Below are positions 6,655-13,257 of a stretch of DNA of 37,181 bases, piece by piece. The stretch's first letter is position 1; the number at the start of each line of letters is the position of its first letter. The DNA comes from Actinomycetes bacterium (lineage in GTDB: Bacteria; Actinomycetota; Thermoleophilia; Gaiellales; Gaiellaceae). A program made the position numbers and the translations under genes. The stretch is from the NCBI GenBank assembly GCA_023251945.1, contig JAHEXT010000004.1, positions 1 to 37,181 of the forward strand. The letters are read 5' to 3'. The notes under the pieces are model-generated. The model did no database searches and was not told the DNA's origin. It worked only from the letters and a program-made list of their open reading frames with translations.

Positions 6655-7511
6655 CCTGGGTCAAGCTCAACGACGCGTTCCCGGACCACCCGAAGGTTCT
6701 CGAGGCCGGCGACCAGGCCGCCTGGTTGTTCGTCTCCGGACTCTGCTACTCCTCGAAGCATCTCACGGACGGCGTGATCCCCCATGCCGTCCTACGGCGC
6801 CTCACGGGACTGTCTCGGCCGGAGCAGCTCGCTGCCCGACTCGTCGATGTTGGCCTCTGGGACGAGATAGCGGACGGCTGGCGGATCCACGACTACGAGA
6901 CCCACCAGCGCACCCGCGCCGAGGTCGAACAGGACCGCGCGAGGACTCGCGGCCGCGTCGCGAAGCACCGCCAGGCGACACGATCGGGTAACAGCGTTAC
7001 ACCGCCGCCGGGCAACGGCGTTACACCACCGCGCGGTAACGGCGGGGTAACGCGACCAGATACAGATACAGATACAGATACAGATACAGATACAGATACA
7101 GAGAAGAACACTCTTGCGTCGCCGCATGGCGACGCGGGAGAGACCGGCGCGCTCGACGGCCTCAACGAGGTGCTCGCCGACGTACTCGGCTACGCCCCTT
7201 CGACGCGATCCGAGCACGGCGCGTGGGACGCTGCGCTACGCCAACTCGCCGACGTCGGCGCTACACCGGGCGAGATCCGCGCCCGTGCTGCACGCTGGTC
7301 GCTGCTGTACCCGTCGGCCCGGCTGACGCCACACGCTCTCGCCCGGCGGTGGGGCGAGCTCGCAGCCCCGGCGCCCGCACTCGCCCTCGTCGAGCAGCCG
7401 CGGTGCGAGCTGTGCGGCGGATCGACCTGGATCACCGAACCGGAAGACGGCGACGGTGTGGTGCGCTGCCCGGACTGCTGGCCCGCGCACGCAGAAGCAG
7501 CCGCCCGATGA
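6651..7511 (+). CDS. phage replication initiator (DnaT/O-like) with C-terminal zinc ribbon
   Basis: 286 aa from GTG 6651 (GTGA overlap). The N-terminal 100 residues (TWVKLNDAFPDHPKVLEAGD, LVDVGLWDEIADGWRIHDY) match the winged-helix start of phage replisome organisers. A low-complexity linker follows: three GNxVTPP-type repeats, then a seven-fold Asp-Thr repeat encoded by seven GATACA units (7059-7100). The C-terminal part has a helical domain and a zinc ribbon (CELCGGSTW, CPDCWPAH). By analogy with lambda O, the linker DNA may be the origin. No helicase-loader gene is evident beside it. Confidence 0.8.
   Translation: MTWVKLNDAFPDHPKVLEAGDQAAWLFVSGLCYSSKHLTDGVIPHAVLRRLTGLSRPEQLAARLVDVGLWDEIADGWRIHDYETHQRTRAEVEQDRARTRGRVAKHRQATRSGNSVTPPPGNGVTPPRGNGGVTRPDTDTDTDTDTDTDTEKNTLASPHGDAGETGALDGLNEVLADVLGYAPSTRSEHGAWDAALRQLADVGATPGEIRARAARWSLLYPSARLTPHALARRWGELAAPAPALALVEQPRCELCGGSTWITEPEDGDGVVRCPDCWPAHAEAAAR
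6986..7100 (+). repeat. iteron-like repeats plus (GATACA)7: candidate intragenic replication origin
   Basis: Three imperfect 24-bp repeats start at 6986, 7010 and 7034, each beginning with GG(T/C)AAC; the first two continue to GCGTTACACC. Immediately after come seven perfect GATACA units (7059-7100), a low-GC island in very GC-rich DNA. Iterons followed by an easily melted tract inside the initiator gene is the arrangement of the lambda origin in gene O. The origin call is inference. Confidence 0.6.
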
Positions 7512-7747
7512 TGTGCGCGCGGTACCTCGCCGCGACCGCGAGAGCGCACGGCTACCGGGCACGCGCGACTGAGCGTCGCCAGGCCGCCGACGTTCACCGC
7601 CGGCTCGGCTTCGCCGTCGCGGTCCTGCCCGGCCGGTGCGGTTGCGGCACCAGCGTGGTCCTGTACAGGGAGCCGTCAGGCCGGATGTTCTGGGCCCGGG
7701 CCGACACCGGACGGCCCTGCGATTGCGACCACGGAGCAGGCGCGTGA
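7508..7747 (+). CDS. small Cys-containing hypothetical protein (79 aa)
   Basis: ATG 7508 overlaps the initiator stop (ATGA), and its own stop overlaps the methyltransferase GTG. The N-terminus is basic and helical (ARYLAATARAHGYRARATERRQ). The C-terminal half has GRCGCGTSVVLYREPSG and RPCDCDHGAGA, giving CxC pairs that may bind zinc. No family is recognised. Tight coupling on both sides supports a real gene. Confidence 0.65.
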   Translation: MMCARYLAATARAHGYRARATERRQAADVHRRLGFAVAVLPGRCGCGTSVVLYREPSGRMFWARADTGRPCDCDHGAGA

Positions 7748-8427
7748 CGCTGATCCTCGCGGCGACCGCGTGGCCGACCAACGGCGCGCTCCTCGCGGAC
7801 GTGCACCGTCTCGGCTACCTCCGCGCCGACGATGTCGTGCTCGACCCGACGTATGGGCGGGGCCGCTGGTGGACCGACTGGCGGCCCGCCCAGCTCATCG
7901 CCCACGACCTGGTCCTCGACGGCGTCGACTTTCGGCGGCTCCCCGAAGAGACCGGCACGGTCGACGTCGTCGCGTTCGACCCTCCGTACATCGCGCAGGG
8001 AGGCCGTGCGACATCGACGCTGGCCGGCGGCCACGACGAGTTCGGGCGCCGTCGCGCTGACTTCCTCGACCGGTACGGCCTTTACGACGTCCCGAAGGAC
8101 GTGGCCGGCGTCATCGAGCTGATGGCGGCCGGGATCGCCGAGTTCTACCGGGTGCTTCGCCCCGGAGGGCTCCTGCTCGTCAAGTGCATGAACTACGTGA
8201 CGTCTGGCCGATACCGCCGCTCCGCTTACGACGTCCTTGCCCACGCTGAGCTCCTCGGCTTCACGCTCGTGGACGAGCTAGTGCACCTCCGCAGGCCGGG
8301 CCCGCAGCCACAGCGCGACTACCAGCATCACGCGCGCCGCAACTACTCGCTCCTGTTCGTGCTGCGCCGCGACGCCCGCCCGTGGCAGCAGCAGCTGTTC
8401 GACGAGGCCAGCGAGGTGGCGCCGTGA
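7744..8427 (+). CDS. phage DNA methyltransferase (DPPY class)
   Basis: 227 aa from GTG 7744 (GTGA overlap). The SAM-binding motif I is DPTYGRG (34-40), and the catalytic motif IV is DPPY (79-82), the signature of N6-adenine or N4-cytosine amino-methyltransferases. FYRVLRPGGLLLVKCMNYV follows as the usual motif after the catalytic strand. The length fits a solitary enzyme without a restriction partner. It could protect phage DNA or mark it for regulation. The recognition sequence cannot be inferred. Confidence 0.85.
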   Translation: MTLILAATAWPTNGALLADVHRLGYLRADDVVLDPTYGRGRWWTDWRPAQLIAHDLVLDGVDFRRLPEETGTVDVVAFDPPYIAQGGRATSTLAGGHDEFGRRRADFLDRYGLYDVPKDVAGVIELMAAGIAEFYRVLRPGGLLLVKCMNYVTSGRYRRSAYDVLAHAELLGFTLVDELVHLRRPGPQPQRDYQHHARRNYSLLFVLRRDARPWQQQLFDEASEVAP

Positions 8428-8672
8428 CCGTCATCCCGCTGCTCTCGCTGATGTTCCATCTCGCCGCGGCTCCCGCCTTCCCGGACGCGCCTTCTGAGGG
8501 TGCCGGGGACCCGCAGGAGAACGCTCGGCGCTTCCCGGACTTGTACGGCGACTGGTGTTACCGGCCGCCGTCTGCCCCTGCTGTCGAGAGAGAGGGAACC
8601 ATGTGCGACGCCTCCACCTCGCAATCCTCGCCGTGCTGCTCGCCGCGTGCGGCAACGCCCGAGAACCGATGA
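8424..8672 (+). CDS. small hypothetical protein (82 aa), overlaps next gene
   Basis: GTG 8424 overlaps the methyltransferase stop (GTGA), the same coupling seen throughout this operon. The N-terminus MTVIPLLSLMFHLAAAPAFP is hydrophobic and could be a signal peptide. The middle contains FPDLYGDWCYRPPS. The last 23 codons overlap the start of the lipoprotein gene in another frame and are Ser/Cys-rich, so the end may be fortuitous. It may serve mainly to couple translation to the next gene. Confidence 0.4.
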   Translation: MTVIPLLSLMFHLAAAPAFPDAPSEGAGDPQENARRFPDLYGDWCYRPPSAPAVEREGTMCDASTSQSSPCCSPRAATPENR

Positions 8673-9229
8673 CGGTCACGGCCGTCGCACCATCGACGTC
8701 ATCGTCGACGGCGATCGTCCCGTCGCCGGAGACGGTCGTGGTGTCCGTAGACGGTCAGCCGCGGGTGTTCACCCTCGCCGAGTACCGGCGGTTCCGCCGA
8801 CTCGTCGAGCACAACCTCCGTGCCGCGTGGTACGGCGCGGTGGCACGCAACGCGGCAGCGGCACTCGCCGCGAGGCAGGAGCGGGAGCAGTCAACGAGCC
8901 CGGCAGCCGCGCCCTCGTCTGCCGCTCGACGCCGCGTCACCACAGTGATCCACGACCAGCTCGTCGCGTTCTTCGAGTGCGTCATCGACCACGAGTCCGG
9001 CAGCGCAGGCGTCTACAGCGCGGTGAACGCGTCCGGGAAGTACCGCGGCGCCTACCAGATGGACGCGTCGTTCTGGCGCGCGTACGCGCCGGCCGAGTGG
9101 AAGCACCTCGCCGACACGGCCAGCTGGGAGACCGCGCCGCCCGAGGTGCAAGACCAGACCGCGCTCAACGGCTACGCGGCGCGCGGTCCCGCTCCATGGA
9201 TGGGCGTCTGCACGGAGTACGCAGCATGA
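8603..9229 (+). CDS. lipoprotein with RPF/lysozyme-like transglycosylase domain
   Basis: 208 aa from GTG 8603, with AGAGGGA upstream. The N-terminus is a lipoprotein signal: RRLHLAILAVLLAAC with lipobox LAAC. A Ser/Thr linker and a helical region (LAEYRRFRRLVEHNLRAAWY) lead to a C-terminal lysozyme-like domain: FFECVIDHESGSAGVYSAVN (with the expected catalytic Glu in DHES), GKYRGAYQMD, FWRAYAP. Resuscitation-promoting-factor and soluble lytic transglycosylase-like domains cleave the glycan strand of peptidoglycan. Lipid anchoring and its place in the early operon, far from the endolysin, make a simple lysis role doubtful. Confidence 0.8.
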   Translation: MRRLHLAILAVLLAACGNAREPMTVTAVAPSTSSSTAIVPSPETVVVSVDGQPRVFTLAEYRRFRRLVEHNLRAAWYGAVARNAAAALAARQEREQSTSPAAAPSSAARRRVTTVIHDQLVAFFECVIDHESGSAGVYSAVNASGKYRGAYQMDASFWRAYAPAEWKHLADTASWETAPPEVQDQTALNGYAARGPAPWMGVCTEYAA

Positions 9230-9253
9230 GTTCATCAAGCGTGCGACGCGTCC

Positions 9254-9283
9254 GGGAGCGCGAGACAACGGCCTCGCGCTCCC
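9254..9283. terminator. bidirectional hairpin terminator between convergent genes
   Basis: GGGAGCGCGAG (9254-9264) pairs perfectly with CTCGCGCTCCC (9273-9283) across an 8-nt loop. It sits between the rightward lipoprotein gene (stop 9229) and the leftward 50-aa gene (stop 9295), so it can end both transcripts. Confidence 0.75.
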
Positions 9284-9294
9284 AGCGCGTGGCG

Positions 9295-9447
9295 CTACTT
9301 CGTGGGCCGGACCAACCTGTAGTCGGTGCCCTCGCCCTTGGACGGCGGAAGCGTGTCCCCCTTCGACACGGCTATCTCCTTGCCGCCGTTCGCGGGCTTG
9401 TAGATGCCGGACTGTGGGGCCTTGTTTCCTGTGTGTGGCTTCGTCAT
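9295..9447 (-). CDS. YjzC-like small protein (50 aa)
   Basis: ATG 9447 with GAGGAG 9 nt upstream on the minus strand. The 50-residue product begins MTKPHTGNKAPQSGIYKPAN and ends LVRPTK. The pattern G(N/D)KAPxSGxY, then a KGDTLPP turn and YRLV resembles the small YjzC-like family, minus its zinc-binding cysteines. It is the only minus-strand gene inside the rightward early block and has its own terminator (9254-9283), so it is an independent unit, perhaps a moron expressed in the lysogen. The function is unknown. Confidence 0.7.
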   Translation of the reverse strand: MTKPHTGNKAPQSGIYKPANGGKEIAVSKGDTLPPSKGEGTDYRLVRPTK

Positions 9448-9462
9448 CGCTATGTTCTCCTC

Positions 9463-9638
9463 TTCGCGGTCCCAGGCGTCGCCGCTCGTCTTGGTTGGGC
9501 GTCGGCGGCGCCTGGGGCTGTTCTCGCACTGGCGAACACCAGTGCGCCCGCGATTGTCGCGCGATTGCGGGGCGACTACGTGTATCCCCGTGCAGCCGAC
9601 CGCGCACCGATATCGTCAAGCCGTTGTCGCGGCTTCCT
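9463..9638. other. divergent intergenic region with hairpins
   Basis: It lies between the minus-strand 50-aa gene and the RHH gene. CCCAGGCGTCGCCG (9471-9484) pairs with CGGCGGCGCCTGGG (9503-9516) with one mismatch, and CACTGG (9527-9532) pairs with CCAGTG (9539-9544). These are probably operators or leader hairpins of the two divergent units. I cannot place a promoter with confidence. Confidence 0.4.
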
Positions 9639-9649
9639 GGAGGTGCCCC

Positions 9650-9820
9650 GTGAGCGAGCCCAAGCCCGTTGTCGTCCGGATGCCGGCAGATCTCCACGAG
9701 GCCATCAAGGTGAAGGCCGCAGCAGAGGAGCGGTCGATGGCTCAGGCCATTCGTCACGCGCTGCGGCTCTACACCGACGGCCTTCTTCCGGCACCAGGCC
9801 AGCCCACTCCTGCCTCGTAG
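9650..9820 (+). CDS. ribbon-helix-helix (Arc/CopG-like) DNA-binding protein
   Basis: 56 aa from GTG 9650, with GGAGG at 9639-9643, 6 nt upstream. The sequence KPVVVRMPADLHEAIKVKAA followed by AEERSMAQAIRHALRLY is a textbook ribbon-helix-helix: a beta strand (VVVRM) that inserts in the major groove as a dimer, then two helices. It has its own upstream region with inverted repeats, so autoregulation is likely (inference). About 120 nt after it (9821-9941) hold no gene I can support. Confidence 0.8.
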   Translation: MSEPKPVVVRMPADLHEAIKVKAAAEERSMAQAIRHALRLYTDGLLPAPGQPTPAS

Positions 9821-9941
9821 CAGACGTCCGACGGCGCCGCGGCGTCTCGGATCTCGTTGGTAACGCACCGACGGCCGAGAGACACGCCCGCGTAGTCCAT
9901 CGGCGCCAGAGCAGCCCGCGCCACGCCTGGAAGCACGCGCC

Positions 9942-10721
9942 GTGACGCGCATCGAATTGTGCGATCGGACGTGGAACCCGGCCGTGGGCTGTACGCGGGT
10001 GTCCGCGGGCTGCGACCGCTGCTACGCGGCGCGGGTCGCGTCGCGGGGCTTGAGCGAGGCGCACCGTGGGCTCGCGACGGCCGGTCAGTGGAACGGGGAC
10101 GTCCGGCTCTTCCCGGAGCGCCTCGACGAGCCTCTCCGCTGGCGCAAGCCGTCCAGGGTGTTCGTCGGCAGCATGACCGACCTCTTCCATCCGGCTGTCC
10201 CCGACGGGTTCATCGTTCGTGTTCTCGCCACGATCTACGGCGCGCCGCAGCACACGTTCCAGGTGCTCACGAAGCGCCCGCTGCGCATGGCCGAGTTCAT
10301 GCGCCGGTGGGCGGACCGGTCGGGCGACGGCGACGTCGCCCCGATGCCTGTTCGTCGCACGCCCGATGAGATCAGGGCGGCGTACACGTCCGGGCGCGCT
10401 CACCTCTGGGCGGCGCACAACGAGCTGCTCGGCCCCGTCGATCTGTACGGCTACGTCGAACCCGACTGGATCGGCGGTCCCGGCGGCGGCTCGGGAGCCC
10501 GGCACCCGCTGCTCGATTGGGTGATCGTGGGCGGGGAGACCGGCCCCGGAACCCGCAAGATGGAGATCGGATGGGCTGAGGATCTCGTCGGCCAGTGCCG
10601 CGTCGCGGGTGTGGCCGTGTTCGTGAAGCAGCTCGGCTCGTGGTGTGGGCCCCGCCACAAGGAGTTCGACCGGTTCCCGGCCTCGTTGCAGGTGCGTGAG
10701 TTCCCGGAGCGTGTCGCTTGA
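9942..10721 (+). CDS. DUF5131 family phage protein (Gp37/Gp68-like)
   Basis: 259 aa from GTG 9942. The N-terminus WNPAVGCTRVSAGCDRCYA is the hallmark GCxxxSxGCxxCY cysteine cluster of phage Gp37/Gp68-type proteins. Further conserved parts are RVFVGSMTDLFHPAVPD, FQVLTKRPLRM, LDWVIVGGETGPGTRKM and VAVFVKQLGSW. The three cysteines and the barrel-like repeat of strands resemble radical-SAM folds, so an Fe-S enzyme acting on nucleic acid is a fair guess, but its chemistry is not established. It starts a tightly overlapping group running through the WhiB and HNH genes. Confidence 0.85.
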   Translation: MTRIELCDRTWNPAVGCTRVSAGCDRCYAARVASRGLSEAHRGLATAGQWNGDVRLFPERLDEPLRWRKPSRVFVGSMTDLFHPAVPDGFIVRVLATIYGAPQHTFQVLTKRPLRMAEFMRRWADRSGDGDVAPMPVRRTPDEIRAAYTSGRAHLWAAHNELLGPVDLYGYVEPDWIGGPGGGSGARHPLLDWVIVGGETGPGTRKMEIGWAEDLVGQCRVAGVAVFVKQLGSWCGPRHKEFDRFPASLQVREFPERVA

Positions 10722-10954
10722 TGGTCGCGATGGCGGGCGGGTTCGGGTGGTTCGGTGCGGGCCTGTTGGCCGGCGTCGTCGTCGGTGTGTTCGTGCTCGG
10801 GTTGTGCGCTGCCGCGGCGACGCCCGCTCCGCGTCCGGGGGTCGGCTGTCGGCGCGGTTCGACGTCGCGAGCGCGGGGACGGCACCGCGTGGGATCACGG
10901 CTGGAGAGTTCCGGCGCTGCAGCGGCACGGCATCGAGGCCGCGAAGATTCATGA
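10721..10954 (+). CDS. small single-helix membrane protein (77 aa)
   Basis: ATG 10721 shares a base with the previous stop (TGATG), and its stop overlaps the next ATG (ATGA), which supports this frame. Residues about 6-33 (GGFGWFGAGLLAGVVVGVFV, then LGLCAAAA) form one strong membrane helix. The remaining 40 residues are Arg/Gly/Ser-rich and basic, predicted cytoplasmic. No family is recognised. Confidence 0.6.
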   Translation: MVAMAGGFGWFGAGLLAGVVVGVFVLGLCAAAATPAPRPGVGCRRGSTSRARGRHRVGSRLESSGAAAARHRGREDS

Positions 10955-11481
10955 GACATACCCCGTGCAACAAAAGGCCGTGGACGTCGAAAGAGGTCAC
11001 GATGCTGCGCGCGGTCGCAGCCACCGGGGCGGAAGCCGCAGCGATCATCCTCGGCCGGTCCGTCGCGTCGGTCCGTACCGCAGCGGCCCGGCATCGCATC
11101 TCGCTCCGCCAGCCCGGCGAGAGGCGCGGCCTGGTCCTCGGCCAGCCCCGCGGCCAGTCGTGGGCGCGTCTGCGAGACGCCGCGGATCTCGCCGTCGCGG
11201 CGCGCACGGTCCGCGAAGCGATCCTCGCCGGCGAAGTCGACCCTGCCCGCCTGGAGCGCGTCGCGCGTCGGGCGCTGCTCATCGCTTCCGGCGCGCCGCT
11301 GTGTCCGGCGTGTGCGACACGGCCGCAGGAACGCTCCACGACCGGGCTGTGCGAGGACTGCCATCTCCGGGAGCTCGCCCGTGCGCACCGCGAAGACCAG
11401 TCACGCCAGGAAGCGCAGCGGGAGTTGTGGCGCGAACGGCAACGCAAGACCCGTGACCGGAGGAAGACCAGCGATGCATGA
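10951..11481 (+). CDS. HTH and zinc-ribbon hypothetical protein
   Basis: 176 aa from ATG 10951 (ATGA overlap). The N-terminus PWTSKEVTMLRAVAATGAE, AAIILGRSVASVRTAAARH is a Myb/SANT-like helix-turn-helix of the kind that recognises DNA. A CPACATRPQERST...GLCEDCH segment (about 120-145) is a four-Cys zinc ribbon. The C-terminus is a basic helix (REDQSRQEAQRELWRERQRK). Domain order suggests a phage DNA-binding regulator. Its 3' end overlaps the WhiB start by 8 nt. Confidence 0.7.
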   Translation: MRHTPCNKRPWTSKEVTMLRAVAATGAEAAAIILGRSVASVRTAAARHRISLRQPGERRGLVLGQPRGQSWARLRDAADLAVAARTVREAILAGEVDPARLERVARRALLIASGAPLCPACATRPQERSTTGLCEDCHLRELARAHREDQSRQEAQRELWRERQRKTRDRRKTSDA

Positions 11482-12067
11482 CGCGCAGACGGCCGGGCCG
11501 GAGCTCGGCTGGATCGGAGCGAGTCCTTGCCGTGGCCGCTCGGAGGTGTTCTTCGGCCCGTGGGGCGAGACAGCGGCGCAGCGGGTGGCCCGGGAGTGCG
11601 AAGCGAAGGCGATCTGCTCGGCGTGTCAGGCGAGGGCGGAGTGCCTGGAGCGCGCGGTGCGGACGGGGGAGCGGCACGGAGTGTGGGGTGGGCTCACCGA
11701 GACGGAACGCGCCGCGCTCGGCGACAAGCCCCGCCTGGAGCGTGTCGCGCGTCACCAGGACTCGACGGTGCGGGTCGTGCCGGAACGCCGCTCTCCCCAT
11801 GCTGAGGCGCACGGTCAGCCAGTAGAGCTCCGTTGGGAGGACCCGCCAGCGCACGCGCTGAGCCTCTCGGTCCGTCTCGCGCCGCACCTTCCGGAGCTGC
11901 GCGAGCATCCGGGCCGGTGGGCGCGGCTGATCGACTATCCGCGCCGGTCGTCGGCGAGCATGGCCGCGACGCGTCTCGCGGAGCAGCTCCCGGACTTCGA
12001 GTGGCGGGGCGTCACGCTGCGCGACGGCGGCTCGGCGCTATGGGGCCGCTGCCCGCACGTCGGATGA
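11474..12067 (+). CDS. WhiB-family Fe-S regulator with C-terminal extension
   Basis: 197 aa from ATG 11474, with GGAGGA 9 nt upstream. The WhiB domain fills residues 1-85: C19, then C48-xx-C51-xxxxx-C57 as the 4Fe-4S ligands, and the GVWGG turn (69-73) before LTETER. WhiB proteins bind the principal sigma factor and alter promoter choice. Usual WhiB proteins are about 80-140 aa; this one has about 100 further residues (LSVRLAPHLPELREHPGRW, SASMAATRLAEQLPDFEW) forming a separate unknown domain. It lies just before the late region, so a role in late transcription is an attractive inference. Confidence 0.88.
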   Translation: MHDAQTAGPELGWIGASPCRGRSEVFFGPWGETAAQRVARECEAKAICSACQARAECLERAVRTGERHGVWGGLTETERAALGDKPRLERVARHQDSTVRVVPERRSPHAEAHGQPVELRWEDPPAHALSLSVRLAPHLPELREHPGRWARLIDYPRRSSASMAATRLAEQLPDFEWRGVTLRDGGSALWGRCPHVG

Positions 12068-12480
12068 TCGGCAAGCCGTGCAGGGTGTGCGGCGCCCGCA
12101 CGGACGGGTCGGGCCGCTGCGCTGCTCACCCGGACGGCGCGGGACGCCTCCCACGCTCGTGTGCGCGGTGCGGCATCCGTGTGCGTGCGGGTCCGTTGTG
12201 TCCGGCGTGCGCGACGGTCGAGGAGACCGAGCGTCAGGGCCGCCAGGAGTACCGGGCCGGGTATCGCGACCCGAACTACCACCGCAACGCTGCGAAGGCC
12301 CGCAAGCGTGCCGGGGGCCGCTGCGAGCTGTGCGGCGGCCCGTTCACCGACGACGACCCCGCCGAAGTCGACCATGTCGTCGCGCTCTCGGAGGGCGGCA
12401 CGAACGCTCCGGCGAACCTGAGGGTCATTCACCGCAGCGAGAACCAGCAACGCCGACGGAAGCCACGAAGCGCCGGGTGA
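12064..12480 (+). CDS. HNH endonuclease (first copy)
   Basis: 138 aa from ATG 12064 (ATGA overlap). The N-terminus has two zinc ribbons (CRVCGARTDGSGRC; CARCGIRVRAGPLCPAC). The C-terminal HNH nuclease reads RCELCGGPFTDDD, AEVDHVVALSEGGTN, APANLRVIHRSENQQR, with the DH pair and the Asn in order. HNH enzymes nick or cut DNA; phage examples serve in packaging or as mobile homing enzymes. The stop codon TGA is part of a GGGTGAC element. Confidence 0.85.
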   Translation: MIGKPCRVCGARTDGSGRCAAHPDGAGRLPRSCARCGIRVRAGPLCPACATVEETERQGRQEYRAGYRDPNYHRNAAKARKRAGGRCELCGGPFTDDDPAEVDHVVALSEGGTNAPANLRVIHRSENQQRRRKPRSAG

Positions 12481-12521
12481 CACGCCCCGGAGACTCCTCG
12501 TCAATCACCGCGACGAGGAGG
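12475..12521 (+). promoter_or_regulatory. late-type element over an SD-sequestering hairpin (endolysin leader)
   Basis: GGGTGAC (12475-12481), 8 nt, then GAGACT (12490-12495), matching the late element (A at 2, T at 6). CTCCTCGTC (12494-12502) can pair perfectly with GACGAGGAG (12512-12520), which contains the endolysin ribosome site GAGGAGG. Start of transcription 6-7 nt after the hexamer would fall at about 12502, removing the left arm. Read-through mRNA would hide the SD; mRNA from this element would expose it. Confidence 0.55.
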
Positions 12522-12528
12522 ACCCGCG

Positions 12529-13257
12529 ATGGTGACTGCAAGGACCGTGCTCGACATCGCGCTCGCGCAGCAGGGCAAGCCGTACATCTTCGGGACAGAA
12601 GCGTTCGGGGAGGCGCCGAGGGCGTTCGACTGCTCCGAGCTCGTCGAGTGGGCGTGCGGCCGTGCGGGCGTGTCGCCGAGGGTGCCGGACGGGTCGTGGA
12701 TCCAGTGGCGGCACTGCCGGGGTCACGGCACGCTGGTCTCGGTCGCGGAGGCGCTGCGGGTCCCGGGTGCGCTGCTGTTCCGGTTCTCGGGCGGCGATCC
12801 CGCTCAGGGCCGTCCGCGGTTCGCGCATGTCGCGTTCTCGCTCGGTGACGGTCGCACGATCGAAGCGCGCGGCAGCGCGTACGGGGTGGGGGTGTTCTCG
12901 GGGTTCGGGCGGGGCTGGACCGCCGCGGGGCGGATCCCCGGCGTGGTGCACGACGCTGAGGCGATCGTGCCGTCGACGCCGGCGCCGTGGCCGCCGCAGG
13001 TCGGCGAGGGTCTGGTCGCTCAGGTGCTCGCAGCGTTCGCTCGTGCATCGCGCCACGTCTTGCGTGTCGGGTCGCGTGGCGAGGCAGTCAAGATCGCTCA
13101 GCGGCTCCTCGCCGCTGCGGGGTTCGATCCCGGTCCCGCGGATGGTGTCTTCGGGTCGCGGACGAAGAGCGCGGTGCGACGCTTCCAGGCCGCGCATGGC
13201 TTGAGCCCCGACGGGGTGGTCGGTCCGCGGACGTGGGCAGTTCTGCTGCGCCGGTGA
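12529..13257 (+). CDS. endolysin: NlpC/P60 peptidase plus peptidoglycan-binding domain
   Basis: 242 aa from ATG 12529, with GAGGAGG (12515-12521) upstream. Residues 1-145 form an NlpC/P60 cysteine peptidase: the catalytic Cys in FDCSELVEWACG (C35) and His in FAHVAFSLGDG (H100), cleaving peptide stems of peptidoglycan. Residues about 176-242 are a PG_binding_1 domain (LRVGSRGEAVKIAQRLLAAA, DGVFGSRTKSAVRRFQ, DGVVGPRTW). No signal peptide is seen, so release needs a holin; two holin-type genes lie at 33835 and 34093. The start overlaps nothing, unlike its neighbours, in line with separate control. Confidence 0.9.
   Translation: MVTARTVLDIALAQQGKPYIFGTEAFGEAPRAFDCSELVEWACGRAGVSPRVPDGSWIQWRHCRGHGTLVSVAEALRVPGALLFRFSGGDPAQGRPRFAHVAFSLGDGRTIEARGSAYGVGVFSGFGRGWTAAGRIPGVVHDAEAIVPSTPAPWPPQVGEGLVAQVLAAFARASRHVLRVGSRGEAVKIAQRLLAAAGFDPGPADGVFGSRTKSAVRRFQAAHGLSPDGVVGPRTWAVLLRR

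Noticed and set aside
7059-7100. GATACA tandem array as a CRISPR-like or transposon repeat
   Set aside because: Units are contiguous, without spacers, and in frame within the initiator linker.
9837-9919. Small minus-strand ORF beginning MDYAGVSLGRRC
   Set aside because: No ribosome site and no recognisable domain; the stretch between the RHH and DUF5131 genes has no supported gene.
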